Shown here: positions 51,218 to 58,821 of the stretch, piece by piece
Layout: the number at the start of each line of letters is the position of its first letter
Position numbering within the stretch: position 1 is the stretch's first letter
Source: Pseudomonas sp. WJP1
Lineage (GTDB): Bacteria; Pseudomonadota; Gammaproteobacteria; Pseudomonadales; Pseudomonadaceae
DNA length: 64,000 bases
Direction of reading: 5' to 3'
Assembly: GCF_028471945.1 (NCBI RefSeq)
Contig: NZ_CP110128.1
Coordinates: forward strand, 5,010,501-5,074,500
Made by a program: the position numbers and the translations under genes
Notes under the pieces: generated by a model
The model's input: only the letters and a program-made list of their open reading frames with translations
Told to the model about the DNA's origin: nothing
The model's database searches: none

Positions 51218-51427
51218 ATGAAAATCGATGACCTACGCGCTGACCGCGATGATCGCGACGACCTGGATGATTTCATCCCCCGCGCCCCGGCCAAACGCGG
51301 CAACAACCTGGTGATGCAAGTCGCTGCCGGCGTGTTTCTCGGCGGCCTGGCCCTGTGGCTGGTGCAGTTGGGTGCCACGGCGCTCTACGCCAAACTGATG
51401 CTTGGCACCATCACCTTCGGCGGCTAA
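51218..51427 (+). CDS. Small single-pass membrane protein
   Basis: A 69-residue ORF. A very acidic/basic N-terminal third (MKIDDLRADRDDRDDLDDFI) is followed by PRAPAKRGNN and one hydrophobic segment at about 33-66. I do not recognise a family. Codon use matches the neighbours. Its stop overlaps the stop of the convergent gene by four bases. Confidence 0.65.
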   Translation: MKIDDLRADRDDRDDLDDFIPRAPAKRGNNLVMQVAAGVFLGGLALWLVQLGATALYAKLMLGTITFGG

Positions 51428-51654
51428 GCCAGTTCGGTCGCGCGCTGGCTGGCGGCATCGTCATAGGCGACGTACAGCGATTCAGCCACCTGGCTCTTGA
51501 TCGCCTTGGTGCTTTCCAGGCCCTGGACAAAACCCTCGGCCTTCCCCCCCGCACGGTTCAACTCATCGGCGTTGCTGGCCTGGGTGATTGCATCGAACAG
51601 TTTTTCGGCGTGCGGGCCGACCCCCTTGGGCAGGCTGATTTGCGCGATGCTCAT
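51424..51654 (-). CDS. Small conserved-looking hypothetical protein
   Basis: A 76-residue soluble protein (MSIAQISLPKGVGPHAEKLF at the start, ATELA at the end), mostly helical by composition. ATG 51654 was chosen because the N-terminus after it looks compact. The frame is open upstream to 51696. No family recognised. Confidence 0.6.
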   Translation of the reverse strand: MSIAQISLPKGVGPHAEKLFDAITQASNADELNRAGGKAEGFVQGLESTKAIKSQVAESLYVAYDDAASQRATELA

Positions 51655-51847
51655 GGGAACACCCCGTTGTGTCGAGGTTTTGTGGCGGTCAAGCAAGTCA
51701 TGGCACGTACCTTATCGGCGAATGGCCGGCAGCGCGTGGAACCACTTCCGGGCAGCCATGTTAGCCCCCGCCAGCGATTCCGGTAACCGCCAATCAGCGA
51801 TAAACCACCGTCCGTCCCGATGAAAACCTCATTTTACTATCAAACGC

Positions 51848-51875
51848 TTGACTTCTCTTTTTGAATCAGTAACAT
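51848..51875 (+). promoter_or_regulatory. Promoter of tRNA-Asn
   Basis: TTGACT (51848-51853) and TAACAT (51870-51875) with a 16-base spacer, nine bases upstream of the mature tRNA. A GC-rich stretch follows the -10. Confidence 0.75.
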
Positions 51876-51884
51876 AGGCGCCAT

Positions 51885-51960
<76 letters not shown>

Positions 51961-51974
51961 GACAGCAATATCGA

Positions 51975-52009
51975 AAAGCCCCTGAATCGAAAGATTCAGG
52001 GGCTTTTTT
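51975..52009 (+). terminator. Terminator of tRNA-Asn
   Basis: The stem AAGCCCCTGAATC/GATTCAGGGGCTT is followed by TTTT, 15 bases after the tRNA. Confidence 0.92.
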
Positions 52010-52050
52010 GTGCTCGATACAAAAGGCTGCAATCTTTTTATCCGCAAAGA

Positions 52051-52089
52051 AAAAGCCGATCTGTCTATTCAACAGATCGGCTTTTTTTT
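52051..52089 (-). terminator. Terminator of the NCS2 permease gene
   Basis: AAAAGCCGATCTGT and ACAGATCGGCTTTT form a long stem with A and T runs on both sides. It can end transcription of the permease gene (minus) and back up the tRNA-Asn terminator (plus). Confidence 0.9.
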
Positions 52090-52104
52090 CATCCGCGATG
52101 CAGG

Positions 52105-53622
52105 TCAGACATGCTCGCTGCTTTTAGCCAGCACCGGCCGCGGGTCGACCGTCCCGTGCGCCGACTCCACCACCGGGATCTCCTTGCCATCACAGTCGTG
52201 CAACTTGCCGTCGCTGAAGTAATCCCCTTCGCGCAACGCCGCCAGGTCCTGATAGCGCAGTACCCGCTCGGTACCCGCTGCAAACACCGACTGCTGATCG
52301 GAGTTACCGGCGGTGAGGTGGTTGAAGGCTAGGTTGAGCACGATGGCCATGATTGCCGAGGAGCTGATGCCCGAATGGAAGATCGTGGCGAACCAGCTTG
52401 GGAAGTGGTCGTAGAAGTTCGGCGCGGCAATCGGGATCATGCCGAAACCGATGGAGGTCGCGACGATGATCAGGTTGACGTTGTTGCGGTAGTCGACCTT
52501 GGACAGCGTCCGAATGCCGCTGGCGGCAACGGTGCCGAACAGCACGATACCGGCCCCGCCGAGGACGGAGGTCGGCACGGCGGCGATCACACGCCCCATG
52601 AACGGCAGCAGGCCGAGGATCACCAGGAACAGGCCGCCGGTGGCCACCACATAACGGCTCTTGATGCCCGTCACCGCCACCAGCCCGACGTTCTGGGCGA
52701 AGGCACTTTGGGTGAAGGAGCCGAAAATCGGTGCGATCATGCTCGACAGCATGTCCGCGCGCAGACCATTGCCCAGGCGCTTGGAGTCGACCTTGGTGTC
52801 GATGATTTCACCCACGGCCAGGATATCGGCCGAAGTCTCCACCAGGGTCACCATGACCACGATGCACATCGACAGGATCGCCGCGAAGTGGAAGGTCGGC
52901 ATGCCAAAGTGGAAGGGTGTCGGGAACCCGAACATCGGCCCCTGGCCGACGGACGAGAAATCCGCCATGCCGAGGAACACCGCGATCACCGTACCGATGA
53001 CCATCGCCAACAGGATCGACAACCGGGAGATGGTGGCGCTGCCGATCTTGCTCAACAACAGCACCAGCACCAGCGTCACCGCTGCCAGGCCGATGTTGGC
53101 CATGCTGCCAAAGTCAGGGGCGTGACTGTTGCCACCCATGGCCCAGCGTGCCGCCACCGGCATCAGCGTCAAGCCGATGGTGGTGATCACGATGCCCGTG
53201 ACCAGCGGCGGGAAGAACTTGGTGATTCGCGAGAACACCGGTGTGATCAGCAACCCGATCAGGGACGCGGCTATTACCGCCCCCAAGATCGACTGGAACC
53301 CGCCTTCACCACCGCTGCTGACAATCGCCACCATGGTCGCGACGCCGGAAAACGAAACGCCCTGTACCAGCGGCAACTGACAACCGAAAAACGGTAGACC
53401 CAGGGTTTGCAGCAACGTGGCCAGCCCCCCCGCAAACAATGAAGCAGCAATCAACAAACCGATGTCCGCCGGCGACAGCCCGGCGGCCTGACCAATGATC
53501 AAAGGCACCGCGACGATGCCACCGTACATGGTCAGAACATGTTGCAGGCCGTAAGCCATATTCGCGCCGATCCCGAGATTTTCATCTTCAGGCCGTTGGT
53601 GTGAAACATGGGGCGTTTTCAT
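52105..53622 (-). CDS. NCS2 family nucleobase permease (urate/xanthine type)
   Basis: A 505-residue transporter with about 14 membrane segments. The nucleobase-ascorbate transporter signature is AFAQNVGLVAVTG, and VETSADILAVGEI is the conserved helix 8 region. QNVGLVAVTGIKSRYVV resembles urate/xanthine permeases. A hydrophilic C-terminal tail of about 70 residues is present. ATG 53622 is preferred to an earlier TTG/ATG in frame. It is preceded by a GntR-type palindrome. No purine catabolic genes are adjacent. Confidence 0.88.
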   Translation of the reverse strand: MKTPHVSHQRPEDENLGIGANMAYGLQHVLTMYGGIVAVPLIIGQAAGLSPADIGLLIAASLFAGGLATLLQTLGLPFFGCQLPLVQGVSFSGVATMVAIVSSGGEGGFQSILGAVIAASLIGLLITPVFSRITKFFPPLVTGIVITTIGLTLMPVAARWAMGGNSHAPDFGSMANIGLAAVTLVLVLLLSKIGSATISRLSILLAMVIGTVIAVFLGMADFSSVGQGPMFGFPTPFHFGMPTFHFAAILSMCIVVMVTLVETSADILAVGEIIDTKVDSKRLGNGLRADMLSSMIAPIFGSFTQSAFAQNVGLVAVTGIKSRYVVATGGLFLVILGLLPFMGRVIAAVPTSVLGGAGIVLFGTVAASGIRTLSKVDYRNNVNLIIVATSIGFGMIPIAAPNFYDHFPSWFATIFHSGISSSAIMAIVLNLAFNHLTAGNSDQQSVFAAGTERVLRYQDLAALREGDYFSDGKLHDCDGKEIPVVESAHGTVDPRPVLAKSSEHV

Positions 53623-53688
53623 GTTAGGGGGTTCCCTGGTTTTTGTTATGCGCACACTGTATTCAAGATCCAGGACAAATGTCTATAG

Positions 53689-53702
53689 AGTTGTATACAA
53701 CT
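53689..53702. promoter_or_regulatory. Palindromic operator candidate upstream of the permease gene
   Basis: agttgtatacaact is a perfect 14-base palindrome 67 bases upstream of the permease start. TTGTATACAA is the kind of site bound by GntR-family regulators of catabolic genes. The regulator is not in this window. Confidence 0.55.
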
Positions 53703-53869
53703 TGCCAGTCAAATTATGAACGGTCGTTCATGCAGACTGTGTGCCACCGCGCTCCACCTCGCAAAAAACCCTGCAATACATCCGCCCGCCCCATTCTCCC
53801 GCGCCCACTAGTATTTTGATTTCCTGGTGACCACCGGTAGTGATCGCCGCCTTCCATATACATATTAAG

Positions 53870-53877
53870 TATGCATA
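53870..53877. promoter_or_regulatory. TATGCATA palindrome at the brnT start
   Basis: A perfect eight-base palindrome immediately before the brnT ATG, within an AT-rich promoter-like stretch. BrnA or the BrnTA complex represses its own operon in known systems, so this is a candidate site. Confidence 0.35.
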
Positions 53878-54159
53878 ATGAAGCCATTCGAAATTCAATA
53901 CCACAAGGCCAAGAACGCAGCCAACAAACTCAAGCACCTGGGCATCAGCCTCGCAGAGACGGAGCCAGTGTTCCATGATGAACGGGCGCTGACCCTTGAG
54001 GACGATCACCATGATGAACAACGCTGGATCATCATGGGACTGGACGGCAAAGGTCGTTTGCTGGTCGTGGCGTACACCTACCGTGACCCGAATTTCGTTC
54101 GAATCATTTCCGCGCGCCTCGCCAGCAAGAACGAGCGCCGCCAGTACCTGGAGGTTTGA
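53878..54159 (+). CDS. brnT: BrnT-type ribonuclease toxin
   Basis: A 93-residue protein with the BrnT pattern: FEIQYHKAKNAANKLKHLGI at 4-23, EPVFHDERAL, RWIIMGLDGKGRLLVVAYTY, and the terminal RIISARLASKNERRQYLEV. BrnT is a RelE-fold ribosome-independent ribonuclease. The toxin gene precedes its antitoxin, as in Brucella. The start ATG abuts a TATGCATA palindrome. Confidence 0.9.
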   Translation: MKPFEIQYHKAKNAANKLKHLGISLAETEPVFHDERALTLEDDHHDEQRWIIMGLDGKGRLLVVAYTYRDPNFVRIISARLASKNERRQYLEV

Positions 54160-54162
54160 CCA

Positions 54163-54486
54163 ATGAAAGACGAGTACGACTTCAGCCATGCCAGTCGCGG
54201 GGCAATTGCCCCCAGCAAAGGCAAGACCCGCATCACCATCATGCTTGATGACGTCGTAATCGAGGCGGCACGCGCGCTCGCGGAGAGCGAGGGCTACGGT
54301 TACCAGACCGCGATCAACAACACCCTGCGTCGGGCGTTGCTGACCGAGCATGACAAAGCAGAGCGCAGTACGTCCAAACACCTGAAAAAAGGGATCACCG
54401 CCTCTGAGTTGAAAAACCTGGAAAAAAAGCTCGCGCAAGCCCTCAGCGAAATTCAGCGGGTGATGGAGCCCGAAGCCCGGCCGTAA
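54163..54486 (+). CDS. brnA: BrnA-type antitoxin
   Basis: A 107-residue protein. Ribbon-helix-helix DNA-binding region: KTRITIMLDDVVIEAARALA, then YGYQTAINNTLRRAL (about 22-62). A charged C-terminal helix (KNLEKKLAQALSEIQRVME) probably wraps the toxin. It starts three bases after the brnT stop, so the two are co-translated. Confidence 0.9.
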   Translation: MKDEYDFSHASRGAIAPSKGKTRITIMLDDVVIEAARALAESEGYGYQTAINNTLRRALLTEHDKAERSTSKHLKKGITASELKNLEKKLAQALSEIQRVMEPEARP

Positions 54487-54549
54487 TAAGGCACGCAAAA
54501 GGGGCAGGCCGATCCAATCCGCACCTTTATTGTGTGCACGATGAACCGT

Positions 54550-55377
54550 CTATTGCGGCGTTATCAATCGCTCAAGTGTGCGCATCAACGTCGGATCCGT
54601 GGGCACCCGAATATCGAACTCGCTTTGCAGCACGCCGATCAACGCCTCTACATCGGCCACTTGCCGGCGTTCACTGTCCTGCCCCATGTGATGAATGGCA
54701 AAGCTGCCGTTGTTGAGGGTACGTCGCCACCCTTCCCCGGTTCGGGCCACCATCAGCTGTTTAACGAACGATGATTCGGGGTGGGTCGAGACGTACCAGT
54801 TGCCGACCGTGTAATCGATGTCCTCCTGGCGCTGCAGGTCGAAGATGTACATTGGGCGCCACTCATTCGCGACCTTGGCGCGAAGGGTGTAGCCGTCGGC
54901 GTGCTGCTCGATGCGATACGGCTCATGGGGAGTCAATTGCTCATCGAGGCTGTCGAGCAACAGCGGTGCGGTGGGCACCATGCCGCCGAAACCGACGTCG
55001 GTGATGTAGCGCACGCCATCGAGGGTCACCAGGCTCAAGCGGTGAGTACGCGCGGTCCAGGCGCCTTCCGGCTGGCCCATGACCACGCGCCCGCTGATGC
55101 CCCGCGCGTCGAAGCCGAGCGCCTGGAGCAAGGCCAGAAACAGATGGTTGAGTTCGTAGCAGTAACCGCCGCGCCGATCCCGCAGGACCTTTTGCTCGAT
55201 CGACGCCAGGTCGATGCGCACCGGCTCGCCCGCCAGCGTGGTGAGGTTTTCAAACGCAAAGGCACCGGTGTGACGCAATTGAAGCAGGCGCAGGGTTTCA
55301 AGCGTCGGCGCCGGGGGCGCTTCGAATCCCAGGCGTTGCAGGTAGGCAGCAGGGTTTGTCAGACGTGGCTCGCTCAT
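54550..55377 (-). CDS. nat: Arylamine N-acetyltransferase
   Basis: A 275-residue NAT with the complete catalytic triad: Cys73 in RRGGYCYELN, His112 in ARTHRLSLV and Asp127 in ITDVGFGG. It transfers acetyl from acetyl-CoA to arylamines and hydrazines. ATG 55377 gives the standard N-terminus. Confidence 0.95.
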   Translation of the reverse strand: MSEPRLTNPAAYLQRLGFEAPPAPTLETLRLLQLRHTGAFAFENLTTLAGEPVRIDLASIEQKVLRDRRGGYCYELNHLFLALLQALGFDARGISGRVVMGQPEGAWTARTHRLSLVTLDGVRYITDVGFGGMVPTAPLLLDSLDEQLTPHEPYRIEQHADGYTLRAKVANEWRPMYIFDLQRQEDIDYTVGNWYVSTHPESSFVKQLMVARTGEGWRRTLNNGSFAIHHMGQDSERRQVADVEALIGVLQSEFDIRVPTDPTLMRTLERLITPQ

Positions 55378-55473
55378 CGCTTGATCCTTATGCACGCAAG
55401 CTGTGGACGCTATGTATAAGGGATGAAGGGGCACGGCCGACAATTGATTTAGCCAATCGGCCGGCAAGAAAAA

Positions 55474-56268
55474 TCAACGGCGCTTGCGCGAGCCCAATTG
55501 AATCCAGGTGGGCGCATGGTCGCTGGCATGGGGTTCGTTGCGCACCCAGGCATCGACACCGGCCTCCTCCAGGTAAGGACTCAGGGCCGGGTTGAGCAAC
55601 AGGTGATCGATGCGTAACCCGGAGTTCTTCTGCCAGTGCTGGCGAAAATAGTCCCAGAAGGTGTAGACCCGCTCGTGCGGATACAGGTGTCGCACGGCAT
55701 CGGTCCAGCCCTGATCCAGCAGACGCTGATAACACTCGCGGCTCTCGGGTTGCAGCAAGGCATCCTTGAGCCAGGAACGCGGGTTGTAGATATCGAGATC
55801 GGTGGGAACCACATTGTAGTCACCCGCCAGCACCACCGGATGCCCGCTGCCCTGTAGCGTCTGCGCGTAGCGTATCAGGCGCTCGAACCAGGCCAGTTTG
55901 TAATCGAACTTCGGCCCCGGTTGCGGGTTGCCGTTGGGCAAGTACAGGCACCCCACCACAATCCCGTGTACGGCCGCTTCCAGATACCGACTGTGACTAT
56001 CGTCGGGATCGCCCGGCAGGCCTCGGCGGCTTTCCAGCGGCTGCGCATCCCGCGCCAGGATCGCCACCCCGTTCCACGACGCTTGCCCCTGCCAGATCGC
56101 CCCGTAGCCGATGGCCTCGAGCTGCGCGGCGGGAAACGCACTATCGACCGACTTGAGTTCCTGAAGGCAGGCGATGTCCGGCTGCTCACGCTCAAGCCAG
56201 GCCAACAGATTCGGCAGGCGGGCGCGCATGCCGTTGACGTTGAACGTCGCGATTCGCAGCTTTTTCAT
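55474..56268 (-). CDS. xth: Exonuclease III family AP endonuclease
   Basis: A 264-residue enzyme. MKKLRIATFNVNGMRARL, the metal Glu in CLQELKSVD, the catalytic ASDHAPTWI at the C-terminus and DYNVVPTDLDI are all present. It repairs abasic sites and 3' blocks. ATG 56268 is directly before the first conserved strand. Confidence 0.93.
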   Translation of the reverse strand: MKKLRIATFNVNGMRARLPNLLAWLEREQPDIACLQELKSVDSAFPAAQLEAIGYGAIWQGQASWNGVAILARDAQPLESRRGLPGDPDDSHSRYLEAAVHGIVVGCLYLPNGNPQPGPKFDYKLAWFERLIRYAQTLQGSGHPVVLAGDYNVVPTDLDIYNPRSWLKDALLQPESRECYQRLLDQGWTDAVRHLYPHERVYTFWDYFRQHWQKNSGLRIDHLLLNPALSPYLEEAGVDAWVRNEPHASDHAPTWIQLGSRKRR

Positions 56269-56423
56269 GACCACCGCCCCCTTTGGCTGAGCCTCTTGGG
56301 TGTGACCGCGCTGCCTGCCAGGTGTTCGCTCCACCGTAGCCTGCCACTCGTCATCCAGCCGGCACCAACCGCCCTGCCCTTCACACCAATCTCAGGTAAC
56401 GACTCATCTTTTGGAGACGGACC

Positions 56424-56732
56424 ATGATGAACACCAGAATCACCTCGCTGCTTCTCGCTGGATTGCTGTGCACGGCCTCCCTGGCCACCTTCGCCGCCTC
56501 CGGCGATGATGCTGATGCTGATGAGGCAGGCACTAAATCCGGCGCAACCAGCGGCCCAGTCATGCCACCGGACAACACACCGAGCTCGCCCTCGGGCGGC
56601 AACGCCGGTGACGGTGGTGCAACCGGTTCTTCAAGTGGAAGTGCAGGCAGCAACAGTGGCTCTGGTGCCGGAGGCGGCACCGGGGCAGCCGGCGGTGGGA
56701 CCGGCGGGGCTGGCGGCGGGACGGGCAGCTGA
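56424..56732 (+). CDS. Small secreted glycine-rich low-complexity protein
   Basis: A 102-residue ORF. A signal peptide spans about 1-25 (SLLLAGLLCTASLATFAAS), followed by a short acidic part and a C-terminal half almost wholly of Gly, Ser, Ala and Thr (GGGTGAAGGGTGGAGGG). No domain recognised. Similar Gly-rich secreted proteins occur in Pseudomonas without known roles. Confidence 0.65.
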   Translation: MMNTRITSLLLAGLLCTASLATFAASGDDADADEAGTKSGATSGPVMPPDNTPSSPSGGNAGDGGATGSSSGSAGSNSGSGAGGGTGAAGGGTGGAGGGTGS

Positions 56733-56742
56733 ACGCGTAAAG

Positions 56743-56771
56743 GCAGCCGATGATGATCCACCGTCGGCTGC
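56743..56771. repeat. 29-base hairpin, copy 1
   Basis: gcagccgat ... gtcggctgc forms a stem of about nine pairs. It lies between the Gly-rich gene and the convergent 96-residue ORF, so it may terminate both. A near-identical hairpin is at 57248-57276. Confidence 0.65.
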
Positions 56772-56793
56772 TTGCAACATCAGTGCATTAAAC

Positions 56794-57084
56794 TCATTCG
56801 ACGATTGTCGGCAGACTTTCCAGGCTATCTCCGGGGGTGTTATTGACGACTGTTCGTAAAAAAACCTCGTCATGTACTTCGACCCTGGCGCCCTTCACAT
56901 AATCGTAGTCACGACTCTTCAGCAGTGTGTTGAACGGCACCCCCTGATTGATCAACTGCACCACAAACGCCGCAGGCACCCAACACCATTGGGGTTCGTC
57001 CCTCCCACAGGCAAAAACAGCGAGAATATTTCCGCTGTTGCGATCTGTCTTCGTCTTGGCTATGTAAAACTGCATACGACTCAT
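56794..57084 (-). CDS. Hypothetical protein (possibly DUF3892-like)
   Basis: A 96-residue soluble protein (MSRMQFYIAKTKTDRNSGNI at the start). The pattern of a beta strand, an Ile/Leu-rich middle, a valine-rich VEVHDEVFLRTV strand and a DSLESLP end resembles small DUF3892-type proteins, but I cannot confirm that. It lies between two copies of the same hairpin. Confidence 0.6.
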   Translation of the reverse strand: MSRMQFYIAKTKTDRNSGNILAVFACGRDEPQWCWVPAAFVVQLINQGVPFNTLLKSRDYDYVKGARVEVHDEVFLRTVVNNTPGDSLESLPTIVE

Positions 57085-57247
57085 ACGGCTTAATCCTTTA
57101 AATAAAATATCCCTGTCACGCGCATCAGAATCACACCCGCAACAAACGATCCATGTGAACCGCAGATCATAAAATGCAGCGCTTCCATACGCTCGAACGC
57201 ATGTATTGGGAAAGGTTACCTGTAACCAGGTGAACCCTGCCGGCAGT

Positions 57248-57276
57248 GCAGCCGATGACGTCCAATCGTCGGCTGC
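57248..57276. repeat. 29-base hairpin, copy 2
   Basis: gcagccgatgacg ... cgtcggctgc, of the same length and stem as copy 1. It lies 16 bases after the stop of the DUF1254 gene and may terminate it. Confidence 0.65.
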
Positions 57277-57291
57277 CTCGATTGCCCGCGC

Positions 57292-58698
57292 CTACATCTG
57301 CTTGACCGCCGGCGGATTCCACTTGCCGTTCAACGCCTCGGCCTTCGGACCGTACAGGCGCATGGTCAGGTTGAACGGCCCCTTGGGCGCCGGTAGCCAA
57401 TTGGCTTCCAGCTCCTTGCCGGGGCTTTCATTCTGGAAGTAGATGTCCAGCGAACCGTCGGCGTTGCTCTTGAACGGCATCCAGCTGCTGACCGCAAAGC
57501 GGTTGAGCCCGTTGCCTACCTGGAAACCTTCGGGGTCGTACAGCGTGATCGACCAGAAGGCGTTCACCGGAGGCGCCTCATCCTTGGGGAAATGCAGCAC
57601 GTACTTGTGCGTGCCGTCGAGGGGCTTGCCGTCTGCATCGCCGATATTCAAGGGGTAGATCGCGTCTTCGGGCAAGTTGGCGCCGAGCCCCACCTGCGCC
57701 ACGATCGCGCGCTTGAGGTAGTAGTTGCCGTAGACGCCCATGGTGTCGGTGTTCATCGACCAGCCGTTGACCACGCGTGCAAGGGTCGGCACTTTCCACG
57801 CCATCAGTGCTTGGGCATCCTTGGGCGCAGTCGCCAGGGCCGCTCTTATTTCAGGGTCGAGGGCATCCATGCTGAACGACTTGCCTGGCTCAATGCCGAT
57901 GCGCTTGATCTGCGCCAGTAGCGGCTGATCGGTGCTGTGGGCCGGATGCACCTTGAGCAGTTCGGCGGCATAGGCGAAGTAGTCGGCCGCCGACATCGTG
58001 TCAACCTGGATTTTCGGTGGGGTCGTCATGTCCACGGCCGGGTCGATCTTGACAGCGACCGGCTCGGCGCCCTTGCCCAGCCGGGACAACGGCGTCACGG
58101 TATAGCCGGCCTGGATCTTGTGCACCGCCGCGTAGTCCGCCGAACCATCGGTCTTGGTTCGCCCGATCACCCAGACAAAGGGCGTCGGCGCGGGAAGATG
58201 GTTCAGTCCCGCAGGCACAGTGCCGGTCCAGCCCGGTGGCGTCACCAGGAACTGCGCGGCGTCGGTTCCCGTGGTGCGCCAGCCCGGCGAAGCGAATACG
58301 TCACTCCACATGTCGAGCATTGGCAACAAGTAGAAGCGTCCGGCGGTGTCCGGCGCAGCGATGACCAGCGGTTCCTTGGTCAGGTCAAGCCAGGCGATGG
58401 AATACAACGTGTCGAAATTGGACCGCACCACCCCTTTGAAACTCGCGGGCGGGTACTCAGGCACACTCACGAACATGTTCATCGGGCCTTTGCCGAACTC
58501 CTTGCCCGGCTCGATGTTGGTAAATTGTTTGCGGGTGATGTCCATGGTCAACAGCGGGTAAAAATAAACGTAAGCATCCACGCCGATGGCATGCGCTTCT
58601 TCGGCGGTGATTTTCGATTGCGCCTGACTGACCAGCGGAAACACCGCGCTGGACACAACGATAAGGGCAATGGAGGTCAAAGCTTGGGTTATCGACAT
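57292..58698 (-). CDS. DUF1254/DUF1214 domain periplasmic protein
   Basis: A 468-residue protein with a signal peptide (about 1-26, ending SQAQ). The N-terminal DUF1254 region has AIGVDAYVYFYPLLTM (about 37-52), and the C-terminal DUF1214 region has FWSITLYDPEGF and NRFAVSSWMPF. Family members are secreted beta-sandwich proteins without an assigned biochemical role. Confidence 0.88.
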   Translation of the reverse strand: MSITQALTSIALIVVSSAVFPLVSQAQSKITAEEAHAIGVDAYVYFYPLLTMDITRKQFTNIEPGKEFGKGPMNMFVSVPEYPPASFKGVVRSNFDTLYSIAWLDLTKEPLVIAAPDTAGRFYLLPMLDMWSDVFASPGWRTTGTDAAQFLVTPPGWTGTVPAGLNHLPAPTPFVWVIGRTKTDGSADYAAVHKIQAGYTVTPLSRLGKGAEPVAVKIDPAVDMTTPPKIQVDTMSAADYFAYAAELLKVHPAHSTDQPLLAQIKRIGIEPGKSFSMDALDPEIRAALATAPKDAQALMAWKVPTLARVVNGWSMNTDTMGVYGNYYLKRAIVAQVGLGANLPEDAIYPLNIGDADGKPLDGTHKYVLHFPKDEAPPVNAFWSITLYDPEGFQVGNGLNRFAVSSWMPFKSNADGSLDIYFQNESPGKELEANWLPAPKGPFNLTMRLYGPKAEALNGKWNPPAVKQM

Positions 58699-58821
58699 AG
58701 TGGCGACCGTCCGTGCGATGGGGAGATCTGCCGGGGCCGGCAGAGCTATCGGAACTCTAGACGATCAATTGGACAAGTTCTGACAGGCAGACAATCGGCT
58801 ACCGGCAATCGCGCAGCGGCA

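Larger units (their letters stand above)
53623..53877. other. Permease/brnT divergent intergenic region
   Basis: 255 bases, no gene. The permease-proximal half has the GntR-type palindrome; the brnT-proximal end is AT-rich with TATACAT and TATGCATA. Confidence 0.5.
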
